Assembly: GCA_007122945.1 (NCBI GenBank)
Contig: SKSP01000130.1
Span: 1 to 13,786, forward strand
Source: Ilumatobacteraceae bacterium
GTDB lineage: Bacteria; Actinomycetota; Acidimicrobiia; Acidimicrobiales; Ilumatobacteraceae
DNA: 13,786 bases
Reading direction: 5' to 3'
Part shown: one piece after another, positions 1 through 7,244 of the stretch
How positions within the stretch are numbered: the first letter of the stretch is position 1
Layout of the letters: each line of letters begins with the position of its first letter
The notes under the pieces: generated by a model
What the model saw: the letters and a program-made list of their open reading frames with translations, nothing else
Database searches by the model: none
What the model was told of the DNA's origin: nothing
Translations under genes and position numbers: made by a program

Positions 1-135
1 ACGGTGGTCGAGCGGTTCACGATCGAGGCGATGGCCCGCACCCTGGGGGCGGTGTACGACTCGGTGTCGCCGGTGTGTCGCGCGGCGCGGGCCGAGCACC
101 CGTCGGTCGCCCGGTCCGCCTGGGCGCGACGGTGA
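1..135 (+). CDS. Glycosyltransferase family 4, C-terminal end (partial)
   Basis: The window opens inside a reading frame that ends in TGA at 133-135 and gives 44 residues. The segment reading ERFTIEAMARTLGAVYDSV resembles the last helix of GT4 (GT-B fold) glycosyltransferases, which commonly end in a phenylalanine-serine/threonine-x-glutamate helix followed by a tyrosine-containing stretch. Most of the protein, including the nucleotide-sugar site, lies outside the window. The next glycosyltransferase starts 10 bases after the stop, and its ribosome-binding site overlaps this stop codon, so the two are probably co-translated in a surface-glycan operon. The assignment rests only on this terminal helix and on the neighbour. 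Confidence 0.5.
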   Translation, partial: TVVERFTIEAMARTLGAVYDSVSPVCRAARAEHPSVARSAWARR

Positions 136-145
136 GGACGCCGAC

Positions 146-1492
<1,347 letters not shown>

Positions 1493-1503
1493 CGTTGCCC
1501 CTG

Positions 1504-1920
1504 ATGGCGGCGGTGAGTGGGGACCAGCGGGTGCGGGGGCACCCGGCCGTGCGCACGTTGCTGCTCACCCGGGGCGAGCTGTCGGCGTGGTTGCTCGACG
1601 AGCGGACCGGCACGAGCCAGAAGTTGAACACGGCCGCGGCGGCGGTGTGGGCGCTGATGGAGGAGCCGCTCACGGTCGACGAGTTGGTGGCCGACCTCGC
1701 CGAGACGTTCGGGCTCGACGGCGCGACGGCGAGCGAGACGGTGGCGAAGGCGATCGAGACGTTCCAGGAGGCCGACCTCGTCGTCGACGACGGCGACGAG
1801 GCGACGGCCGCCGAGGTCGGTGACGCGGCGGCACCCGACGAGGCGGCCGACTCCGGCGCCGTCGACGCGTCGGATGACGGTGGCCTGCCGCCGGCGCTCA
1901 CCCGCGCGCCCGACCCTTGA
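1504..1920 (+). CDS. PqqD-like small protein
   Basis: This 138-residue protein has a PqqD-type winged-helix domain over about residues 10-96. The hallmark is a strand (LSAWLLDE), then KLNTAAAAVWALM at 40-52 with the conserved LN, then TVDELVADLAETFG and a final helix ETVAKAIETFQEADLVV. PqqD-family proteins bind leader peptides or act as small adaptor modules. The rest (about 97-138) is an acidic, alanine-rich, probably disordered tail. The ATG at 1504 lies 11 bases after the GT1 stop, with no clear Shine-Dalgarno. The next gene follows 27 bases after the stop. PqqD-like proteins paired with HprK-like proteins near glycan genes are a known arrangement. No radical SAM enzyme or precursor peptide is visible here, so the partner is unknown. 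Confidence 0.65.
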   Translation: MAAVSGDQRVRGHPAVRTLLLTRGELSAWLLDERTGTSQKLNTAAAAVWALMEEPLTVDELVADLAETFGLDGATASETVAKAIETFQEADLVVDDGDEATAAEVGDAAAPDEAADSGAVDASDDGGLPPALTRAPDP

Positions 1921-1947
1921 GGCAGCGATCTCGGCCGCCTCGGGTGG

Positions 1948-2679
1948 GTGGCGAACGTGGACCTGCGGCTCGGACGCTGGCGGGTCGGGGTGCGCCCCGA
2001 CACCGACGCGACCCGCCGCCGCCTCGCCGCGCTCCTCGCGCCGTACGCGGACGACTCGGGTGAGACCACGCGCACCAACTTCAGCGTGCGCGGCACCGGT
2101 CGCTGGCCGAAGCGGGGTGTGGCCGATCTGTACGTGGCCGGCGACCGGGTCCGGGCCGACCGTCGGCTCGATCCCGTGGTTCACCACCTCGTCGGTCACC
2201 TCGTCGGCATCGCCGCCGAGCCCGTGCTCGCGCGCGACCGCACCGTCGTGACCGGGCGCCTCGTCGCTCGTGGTGACCGGGCGGTGCTGGTGACGGCGTC
2301 GTGCACCGGCCCGATTCCCGGCAGCGGCGAGGGTTCCGCCGACGTGCCCGCCGACCTGGTCGAGCGCGCCGTGTGGCACCCGGTGGTCGACCCGGTCGAA
2401 CGGTCGATCGTGGTGCCGCCGCCGCTCGCGGACCTCGACTGGCGTGCCGCCCGGCTCGATCCGCCGCCCGCCGAAGGTCCCGACCGGTTGCAGCTGGTCG
2501 GCGTCGTCACCCCGCCCGATCGCGACGGCGAGGCGAACCTCCCCGCGGTGTGGGCGGCGAGCCGGGGCCGCCTCGACGAATGGGGCATGCTGCTCGCCCT
2601 GTTGGAGGGCGACGGCCGGGCCGTCGCCGCCCGCACGAAGGCCGAGATCCTCACCGCGGCGACCCGCCTCCTGGCGTAG
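1948..2679 (+). CDS. HprK-like fold protein without a P-loop (tentative)
   Basis: This is a 243-residue protein of uncertain function directly downstream of the PqqD-like gene. The middle part (YVAGDRVRADRRLD, then PVVHHLVGHLVGIAAEP, then RDRAVLV-type strands) follows the order seen in HprK-related kinases associated with PqqD proteins: a strand-turn, a helix over the domain, then the strand leading into the Walker A loop. The loop itself reads TGPIPGSGEG and has no GKS/GKT, so nucleotide binding by the usual means is unlikely. No membrane segment or signal peptide is seen. Starts at GTG 1948 or GTG 1957 are both possible, and neither has a convincing ribosome-binding site. It may be a degenerate kinase acting as a scaffold, or an unrelated family. 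The family call is weak; the coding call is strong. Confidence 0.5.
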   Translation: MANVDLRLGRWRVGVRPDTDATRRRLAALLAPYADDSGETTRTNFSVRGTGRWPKRGVADLYVAGDRVRADRRLDPVVHHLVGHLVGIAAEPVLARDRTVVTGRLVARGDRAVLVTASCTGPIPGSGEGSADVPADLVERAVWHPVVDPVERSIVVPPPLADLDWRAARLDPPPAEGPDRLQLVGVVTPPDRDGEANLPAVWAASRGRLDEWGMLLALLEGDGRAVAARTKAEILTAATRLLA

Positions 2680-2699
2680 CGACCGCGAACCGGGCTCTC

Positions 2700-2827
2700 G
2701 AAGTCAAACAGGTCTGGAAATCCGTGGTCGATGCCTCACCGTTGGGGCCGCGTTCACGTGGAAGTCCGCGGTCGAGATCTTCGAAGAACGAGGCGGCCGC
2801 ACGCACCTCGTAGCGCTGGGACGTCAC
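2700..2827 (-). pseudogene. Unidentified small-protein fragment, 5' end only
   Basis: From a GTG at 2827 the minus strand reads a protein-like segment: RYEVRAAASFFEDLDRG, then LPRERGPNGEASTTDFQ. After about 40 residues the sense is lost near 2700, where the frame runs into the complement of the upstream gene. The composition is much less arginine- and alanine-skewed than typical shadow frames in this window. The opening resembles the start of small toxin-like proteins, but I cannot name a family. It lies head to head with the truncated sugar dehydrogenase, which begins at about 2840. Confidence 0.3.
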
Positions 2828-2839
2828 CCAGGCTCGGTG

Positions 2840-3495
2840 GTCTCGGTGACCGCGACGTCGATCCTCGAGGATGGGTTGGGCCTGTCGGCCGGGCAGTACG
2901 CGCTCGGCTACTCACCGGAGCGGATCGACCCGGGCAACACGACCTACACGCTGGTGAACACGCCGAAGGTCGTGAGCGGCGTCGACGAACCGTCGCTGCG
3001 GCGGTCGACGGGTCTTTCTCGGTGCTGGTCGACCGCACGGTGCTGGTCGGGTCACCGGCCGAGGCCGAGCTCGTCAAGCTGCCGGAGAACACGTTCCGCC
3101 ACGTCAACATCGCGCTCGTGAACGAGCTGGCGATGTTCGCTCGCGAGCTCGGCGTCGACGCGTGGCGGGCGATCGACGCCGCGGCGACGAAGCCGTTCGG
3201 GTACATGAAGTTCCCCCCCCCGGGCCCGGTGTGGGCGGACACTGCCTGCCGATCGACCCGAGCTACCTGGCGTGGCGGGTGAAGCAGCACCTCGGGCACA
3301 CGTTCCGGTTCGTCGAGCTGCCGAACGACGTCAACGAACACATGCCCGACTACGTGCACACCCGGCTGACGGCGATGCTCAACGAGCAGAAGCGCGCGCT
3401 GAACGGCAGCCGGATCCTGTTGCTCGGTCTCGCCTACAAGAAGGCGACGAGCGACTGGCGCGAGAGCCCGAGCGTGCACGTCGCCGAGGGGACGG
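2840..3495 (+). pseudogene. UDP-glucose/GDP-mannose dehydrogenase family remnant, truncated and frameshifted
   Basis: This is a broken nucleotide-sugar dehydrogenase of the WecC/UGD type, which oxidises NDP-hexoses to uronic acids. The sequence starts mid-protein at SILEDGLGLSAGQYALGYSP followed by ERIDPGN, so the N-terminal NAD-binding Rossmann domain is missing. The frame then jumps near 2998-3008 into KLPENTFRHVNIALVNELAMF and AATKPFGYMKF. It jumps again at a run of nine C (3213-3221) into PGPGVGGHCLPIDPSYL, which holds the catalytic cysteine, and RILLLGLAYKK. Both jumps are explained by one missing base. Similarity stops after RESPSVHVAE near 3495, so the C-terminal domain is also cut. 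It belonged to the surface polysaccharide pathway. It is either a true pseudogene or partly a sequencing artefact, but the truncations at both ends favour a pseudogene. Confidence 0.85.
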
Positions 3496-3547
3496 CCGGA
3501 TCGTTCGGTGGGGGTGCAGGGCGTCGTCCTGCCGATCTTTCGCACCA

Positions 3548-3784
3548 TCAGGAGGTCACCGTCGCAGCGGCGAGCAGCTCCGTTCGGTCTCCGAACACGT
3601 GGATGCCGTCGCGGGCGACGTCTCCGAGCACACCACCGGGTTCGGCGGCGCGCACCTCGAGTTGCGCCTACTCGAGTACGCGCGTGTCGTTGCCCGTCCA
3701 TCGTGAGACCGCTTGTTCGAGTTCGCTGACCTGCCGACGCCATTCGGTGTCGCTGCCGCCGACGTCGGCGGGTCGGACGACCAT
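3548..3784 (-). pseudogene. MNT-type nucleotidyltransferase, C-terminal fragment with in-frame stop
   Basis: From 3784 downward the minus strand reads MVVRPADVGGSDTEWRRQ, SELEQAVSRWTGNDTRVLE, a TAG at 3670-3668, then AQLEVRAAEPGGVLGDVA and RDGIHVFGDRTELLAA, ending in TGA at 3550-3548. The pattern VVRP...W...L...WTGN...LE...dvardGi.v.G is that of the C-terminal half of small actinobacterial nucleotidyltransferase-domain proteins (MntA/MNT-like, often paired with HEPN toxins). The catalytic part (GSxxR...DxD) would lie before VVRP and is absent. At that point the sequence switches to a membrane-protein fragment on the other strand. The stop probably replaced a tyrosine codon. No HEPN partner is seen. 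The whole is antisense to the surrounding glycan fragments. Confidence 0.6.
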
Positions 3785-4443
3785 ACCCGCTCCTGGTCGA
3801 GGCTGAGGGTGCCGGCCAGCTGCTCTCGGCGCTCGAGATGACGGTCCTGATCGGCGTCGCGCTGTTGTCGTGGCGTCGTCTCGCCAACCTGCCCCGCCAA
3901 CTGATCCCGGTGCCCTACGTCGCGTTCGCGATGACAGTCGTGTTCTTCGGGAGTCTGGCGTTCACGAGCTTCGCCAACCTCGGCGTGCTGACGCGTGAGC
4001 GGACCTTGCTGTTCCCGTTCCTGTTGCTGACCTTGTGCCTGCCGACGCGGCGCGAGGTGGACGACGCGCGCGCCGAACACGAGGCACCCGAGGCCGTCGG
4101 GACGGCGGTTGGGTGGGGCGATGGTTCCGACACCGATGGGCCGAACGACAGGCCGCCGAGCGAGTGGTCGAACGATTGGATCGCGCCGTCAGGCTCGGCC
4201 AGTTCGCGTAGGTGGGAACCGGCGCGACCGCTCGTATCCGGTGATCCTGCGTCCGTTGTCGAGCTCGGGGCGGTTCCCGTTCCGGCGCAGACGTGGCAAC
4301 CCTCTCGACCGGCTCGTGCATCCGAAAAGACCGGGGTCGTCGACGCCGTCCCGGCCGCTTCGCCCGGCCCCGACGTGTGGCAGCGGTCGCGCCCTCGGCC
4401 CGATCGCGCCCGGCGTCCTCCGGCCGACGGCACTGCCGGCTGA
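3778..4443 (+). pseudogene. C-terminal part of a multi-pass membrane protein (polymerase/ligase-like)
   Basis: The plus frame reads RPYPLLVEAEGAGQLLSALE, then three hydrophobic stretches: MTVLIGVALLSW, YVAFAMTVVFFGSLAFTSF and TLLFPFLLLTLCLP. FANLGVLTRERTLLFPF stands just before the last. A final short membrane segment preceded by an asparagine-glycine-x-leucine-x-arginine-x-arginine motif is common in actinobacterial polysaccharide-locus membrane proteins of the O-antigen polymerase/ligase kind. After about residue 95 a long hydrophilic proline-, serine- and arginine-rich tail runs to TGA at 4441-4443. The N-terminal membrane segments are missing: upstream of 3778 lies the antisense nucleotidyltransferase fragment. 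An ATG at 3838 could still give a 201-residue product. The exact family is uncertain. Confidence 0.6.
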
Positions 4444-4469
4444 GCGCCCGTATCGATCGCGGTCGTCGA

Positions 4470-4904
4470 TCACGCCAGCCGGATGGAGGTGACGGCTGTC
4501 GCAAGACCCTGTGCGGCTGCGGCGGCGGCGAGTTCGGCGTCGCCGGTCACCATCACGACGTCGTCGTCGGCCACCTCCATCGCAGCCGCCAGGTGCACTG
4601 CGTCGTATCCGTGGAGACCGCGCACGTGGGCGAGCTGGCCAGCGGTTCGGGCGAGCTCGCCGGTGAGCTCGATGTGGTCGATCTGCTGAACGACGGCGTC
4701 GAGGTCGGCGATTGCCGCGGCCGTGTTGGCGTTCGTCAGCCGCTCCATGCGGTTGGCGCGTGCGACTGCCGCGCACGCTTCCGGGTAGAGCAGACGGGTG
4801 CTCACGACGCGCGCCGCCTCGTTCCACACGCGACGACAGCGATGGCTCGTGGGCTCGTCGATCACCAAGGGGACCACCGCCGAGGTGTCGAAGTAGGCGA
4901 TCAC
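4470..4904 (-). CDS. vapC: VapC-family PIN-domain ribonuclease toxin
   Basis: This encodes an intact 144-residue PIN-domain protein, the usual size for VapC, predicted to cleave RNA in a metal-dependent way. The acidic residues of the PIN site are all present: D6 in AYFDTSAVV, E42 in YPEACAAV, D101 in GYDAVHLAAA and D122 in VTGDAEL. The ATG at 4904 overlaps the stop of the upstream antitoxin gene by four bases (ATGA), so translation is coupled. It converges with the truncated membrane-protein gene, with only 26 bases between them. Nothing suggests inactivation. Confidence 0.92.
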   Translation of the reverse strand: MIAYFDTSAVVPLVIDEPTSHRCRRVWNEAARVVSTRLLYPEACAAVARANRMERLTNANTAAAIADLDAVVQQIDHIELTGELARTAGQLAHVRGLHGYDAVHLAAAMEVADDDVVMVTGDAELAAAAAAQGLATAVTSIRLA

Positions 4905-5158
4905 CGACGCTGTTCCGCCACGAGGTCGCTGACGGTCCCTTTGGCCGCGATGCCGCGACCTGAACGGGGACGCTTGGGTGCCGACGCGGGCGTGATGAGG
5001 CCCTCCGCGACCAGGCGGTCGAACGGGCGGGGAGCATCGAGGGGCACGAGACGCGCCACGGCGCGCCCATGGTCGGTGACGGTGATCTCCTCGCCCTGGC
5101 GGACGGCGGCGAGATAGCGACTGAGATGATCCCTGAGCTCGCGAACTCCGGCTTCCAT
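4901..5158 (-). CDS. vapB: VapB antitoxin, Phd/YefM type
   Basis: This is an 85-residue antitoxin. The N-terminal half (MEAGVRELRDHLSRYLAAV, then EEITVTDHGRAVARLVPL) is the Phd/YefM DNA-binding fold, where a short helix is followed by the strand pair ITVTDHGRPVARL. The C-terminal part from about residue 47 (FDRLVAEGLITPA...GTVSDLVAEQRR) would wrap the toxin. It is co-transcribed with the overlapping PIN toxin and likely represses its own promoter, as is usual for these pairs. The ATG at 5158 lies only six bases after a CATAAT -10-like hexamer, suggesting a leaderless transcript. Confidence 0.92.
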   Translation of the reverse strand: MEAGVRELRDHLSRYLAAVRQGEEITVTDHGRAVARLVPLDAPRPFDRLVAEGLITPASAPKRPRSGRGIAAKGTVSDLVAEQRR

Positions 5159-5164
5159 CCCGGC

Positions 5165-5170
5165 ATTATG
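5165..5170 (-). promoter_or_regulatory. -10 element of the Phd-type vapBC operon
   Basis: On the minus strand CATAAT (five of six matches to TATAAT) lies six bases upstream of the vapB ATG. Transcription starting about seven bases downstream of the hexamer would begin at the start codon itself, giving a leaderless mRNA. No good -35 hexamer is visible. Confidence 0.35.
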
Positions 5171-5216
5171 GCGCCTTCAGCGCTGGAAATCTCGCCACAT
5201 GAGGCCCACCGGATGA

Positions 5217-5335
5217 TCAGCAGTGGTAGCGGGTCTGGAGGATGACGAGATCATCCCCGTCGACCAGGTACACCCGTCGTGTTCCGTCGATCAAGCGGCT
5301 GAGTCGCTTGCAGGACCGCCCGGTCGGTGTTCCTC
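5217..5335 (-). pseudogene. YoeB/Txe-like toxin, C-terminal remnant
   Basis: The minus strand reads GTPTGRSCKRLSRLIDGTRR, then VYLVDGDDLVILQTRYHC before TGA at 5219-5217. In YoeB/Txe toxins the C-terminal third runs P..G.GK...L...L.G..SRRI...RLVY.V.DD.L.I..CRYHY, and the order and spacing are similar. About the first half of the protein is missing, no start codon is available nearby, and the usual final tyrosine is cysteine. No YefM-like antitoxin adjoins it. It lies in the gap between two intact VapBC cassettes and points the same way as the first. The match is by eye and the segment is short, so another RelE-superfamily toxin is possible. Confidence 0.4.
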
Positions 5336-5369
5336 GCTCCGTCCGAGCCCGCGTTCTGATTCCAACTGG

Positions 5370-5375
5370 TAAGAT
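5370..5375 (+). promoter_or_regulatory. -10 element of the AbrB-type vapBC operon
   Basis: TAAGAT fits the actinobacterial TANNNT -10 pattern and ends eight bases before the ATG at 5384. There is no room for a Shine-Dalgarno, so the antitoxin is probably translated from a leaderless or near-leaderless transcript. The local sequence from 5355 to 5382 is also noticeably AT-rich for this window. Confidence 0.45.
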
Positions 5376-5383
5376 TCCTACTC

Positions 5384-5611
5384 ATGAGGGTCACCGAGAA
5401 GGGGCAGGTCACGATCCCGAAGGAGCTCCGAGACGAGCTCGGGATCGGACCAGGGAGCGAGGTGGCCTTCCGGCGAGACGGCGACGCCATCGTCGTCCGG
5501 AAGGTGTCGGGTGGCGTCACCCGTGGCCGCCGTGTCGTCGAGCGCCTCCGGGGTCGGGGCGACGTGCAGATGACGACCGACGAGATCATGGCGCTCACGC
5601 GCGGAGACTGA
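5384..5611 (+). CDS. vapB: VapB antitoxin, SpoVT/AbrB type
   Basis: This 75-residue antitoxin has an N-terminal AbrB-type swapped-hairpin DNA-binding domain: MRVTEKGQVTIPKELRDELG followed by IGPGSEVAFRRDGDAIVVRK. It has the diagnostic KGQVTIPKxLRxxLG motif. The C-terminal part (GRRVVERLRGRGDVQMTTDEIMALTRGD) is the toxin-binding tail, and MTTDEIMALTRGD is a typical ending for VapB partners of PIN toxins. The toxin gene starts three bases after the stop. Autoregulation through the upstream promoter is expected for the family. It uses a different antitoxin fold from the other cassette 220 bp away. Confidence 0.95.
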   Translation: MRVTEKGQVTIPKELRDELGIGPGSEVAFRRDGDAIVVRKVSGGVTRGRRVVERLRGRGDVQMTTDEIMALTRGD

Positions 5612-5614
5612 ACG

Positions 5615-6022
5615 GTGTCCGGCACCCTCGTCGACGCCAATGTGATCCTCGACGTTCTCACCGAAGATCTTGAATGGCTCGACTGGTCGATCGGTGCACT
5701 CGAGCGAGCGATCGAAGCCGGTCCGGTGTACGTGAACCCGGTCATCTATGCCGAGGTGTCTGTCAGGTTCTCGACGATCGAAGGGCTCGAGGAAGCCCTG
5801 CCGGTCGACCAGTTCCGCCGTCTCGCTGTTCCTTGGGAGGCAGCCTTCCTCGCTGGGAAGGCGTTCGTCCGGTACCGGCGCAGCGGAGGGTCGAGACTCG
5901 CCCCTCTCCCTGACTTCTTCATCGGCGCTCACGCTGCAGTCGCAGGCCTCGACCTGCTCACCCGCGACGCGGGGCGTTTCCGGACCTACTTCCCCTCGGT
6001 ACCGATCGTGGCGCCGTCGTGA
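5615..6022 (+). CDS. vapC: VapC-family PIN-domain ribonuclease toxin
   Basis: This is an intact 135-residue PIN-domain protein. The catalytic acids are D7 in TLVDANVILDVLT, E47 in NPVIYAEVSVRF, D100 in PLPDFFIGAHAAV and D118 in LLTRDAGRFRTYFP. TRDxxRxxxYFP is a characteristic VapC ending. The GTG start at 5615 has GGAG at 5603-5606 with an 8-base spacer, inside the end of the antitoxin gene, so the two are co-expressed. The 3' end abuts a convergent acetyltransferase gene that appears to have lost its own stop codon there. The activity is predicted to be RNA cleavage; the target is unknown. Confidence 0.93.
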   Translation: MSGTLVDANVILDVLTEDLEWLDWSIGALERAIEAGPVYVNPVIYAEVSVRFSTIEGLEEALPVDQFRRLAVPWEAAFLAGKAFVRYRRSGGSRLAPLPDFFIGAHAAVAGLDLLTRDAGRFRTYFPSVPIVAPS

Positions 6023-6987
6023 CCCCCCGACACGCGGTCCGAACAACTCGACGTTGCCGAGGGTGAGCGACCAGTTCGACAGCGGGGGAGCACCGTGGTC
6101 GTCGACCGTCCGCCAGGTGAGGATCGGGCCGCCGCCGGGGAGTGAGACGAAACGGGTGCGGGGGCGGGCGGGGCCGAGTCGGATCACGTAGTCGGCGCCG
6201 GCCTCGCGTGCTGCGCTCGCCGCGAGCCGGTCGGCGGCGCCGGGTTCGCCGAACGCCGCCACCAGCACGAGCTCGAGCGCGTCGCCCCGCCGGCGGGCGC
6301 GCACGATGATCGACGTGTCGTCGCGCTCCACCACCCGGTAGCCGAGTAGGGGCGTGGCGAAGCGCCAGCGGAGGAAGCTCTCGTCGACCCGGGTGTGGAT
6401 CGTCCGGACGTCGGTCGGGGGTGGGATCAGGGCGAGCGCTGCGACCACGGCGCCGTCGTCGAGCCACTCGGCCACCGGACGACCGACGGTCAGCTCCTGC
6501 GACCACCGGTCGGCGGGGACCTTCGAGCGGACGGCGGTGATGGCGCTGCGGGGACGGGTGAACCGGACCGCCCCGGCAGGCGACCGACCTCGCGCCAGCC
6601 CATTCTGAGATAGCCGGGTCGGCTCTGGTCGTTCGGGGTGTTGAACACGAAGTCGACGCCTTGTTCCCGGACCGCGTCGAGGGCGTGGCGGGTGAGCGCC
6701 GTGAACAGGCCGCGGCCCTGGTAGTCGGGGTCGGTGGCGGTGTCGACGGCCCGCACCGCTCGCAGCGTCTGACCGCCACGCTCGAACTCCCAGCGCAGGA
6801 ACGTCCGGAACCCGGCGAAGCGATCGCCGTCGGTCGCCACCCACATCGGCGACGGGCCGAAGGAGTTCTCGTCGTGCTTCCAGGCGAACAGCGCCGGGTA
6901 GCGGGGGTCGTCGTCGCCGCCGAGCGACCGGCGGAGTACGTCGAGGATCGCGTCCCGGTCGCTCGCTGTCGCCGGCCGGATGTCCAG
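6023..6987 (-). pseudogene. GNAT-family acetyltransferase, frameshifted and lacking its stop
   Basis: The minus strand from 6987 encodes a GNAT domain: LDIRPATASDRDAILDVLRR, then AVRAVDTATDPDYQGRGLF with the acetyl-CoA motif QGRGLF, then FVFNTPNDQSRPGYLRMGW. A single missing base near 6571-6574 (a CCCC run on the plus strand) moves the frame to VRFTRPRSAITAV...DESFLRWRFATPLLGYRVV and a second GNAT-like half ending NWSLTLGNVELF near 6035. No stop follows. The frame runs on antisense through the PIN toxin gene, so the original end was probably lost when the toxin-antitoxin DNA arrived. The 5' end is in frame with the upstream glycosyltransferase through a repetitive linker, and no start codon lies near 6987. 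In a glycan locus it would acetylate a sugar or amino-sugar intermediate. Confidence 0.7.
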
Positions 6988-7000
6988 TCCTCCGCCCGCT

Positions 7001-7080
7001 GCCCGGCCACCCGCTGCCCGGCCACCCGCTGCCCGGCCACCTGCTGCCCGGCCACCCGCTGCCCGGCCACCCGCTGTCCG
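7001..7080 (-). repeat. 15-bp tandem repeat coding for (AAGGR)n
   Basis: Five units of GCCCGGCCACCCGCT (plus-strand sense) run end to end from 7001 to 7075; the third unit has one substitution. Degenerate partial units flank them at 6994-7000 and 7076-7082. On the minus strand this reads as repeated Ala-Ala-Gly-Gly-Arg, part of the linker between the glycosyltransferase and the acetyltransferase. The unit is a multiple of three, so gain or loss of copies keeps the frame. Confidence 0.9.
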
Positions 7081-7122
7081 GCTGTCACCGGTGGCCTCCG
7101 GCCCGTTTGCCGGCCCGCCAGC

Positions 7123-7232
7123 GACTCTGTGTCGCTCAGCGCCGCCAGGGCCGGCAGCTGGCGACTCTGTGTCGCTGGGGTGCTGGTTCTCGGGGGGTCG
7201 CCGGCCGGCAGCTGGTGACTCTGTGTCGCTGG
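7123..7232 (-). repeat. Interspersed 14-bp repeat, three copies
   Basis: GACTCTGTGTCGCT occurs at 7123-7136, 7163-7176 and 7217-7230. The last two copies share a longer flank, GCCGGCAGCTGG, on the left and GGG(A/G)TGCTG on the right. The core is an imperfect palindrome: in the first copy AGCGAC and GTCGCT form a 6-bp stem around TCTGT. Read on the minus strand, the two right-hand copies encode the peptide HPSDTESPAAG in the glycosyltransferase-acetyltransferase linker. The size and palindrome recall REP-like intergenic repeats. Confidence 0.8.
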
Positions 7233-7244
7233 GATGCTGACTTT

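Noticed and set aside
5378..6022. Continuation of the acetyltransferase frame antisense to the AbrB-type toxin-antitoxin genes as a real C-terminal domain
   Set aside because: The antisense part is the exact complement of two well-conserved genes and has no protein-like character of its own; loss of the stop is simpler.
7001..7232. CRISPR array
   Set aside because: Units are 14-15 bp, either tandem without spacers or too few, and encode an in-frame peptide linker; no cas genes are present.
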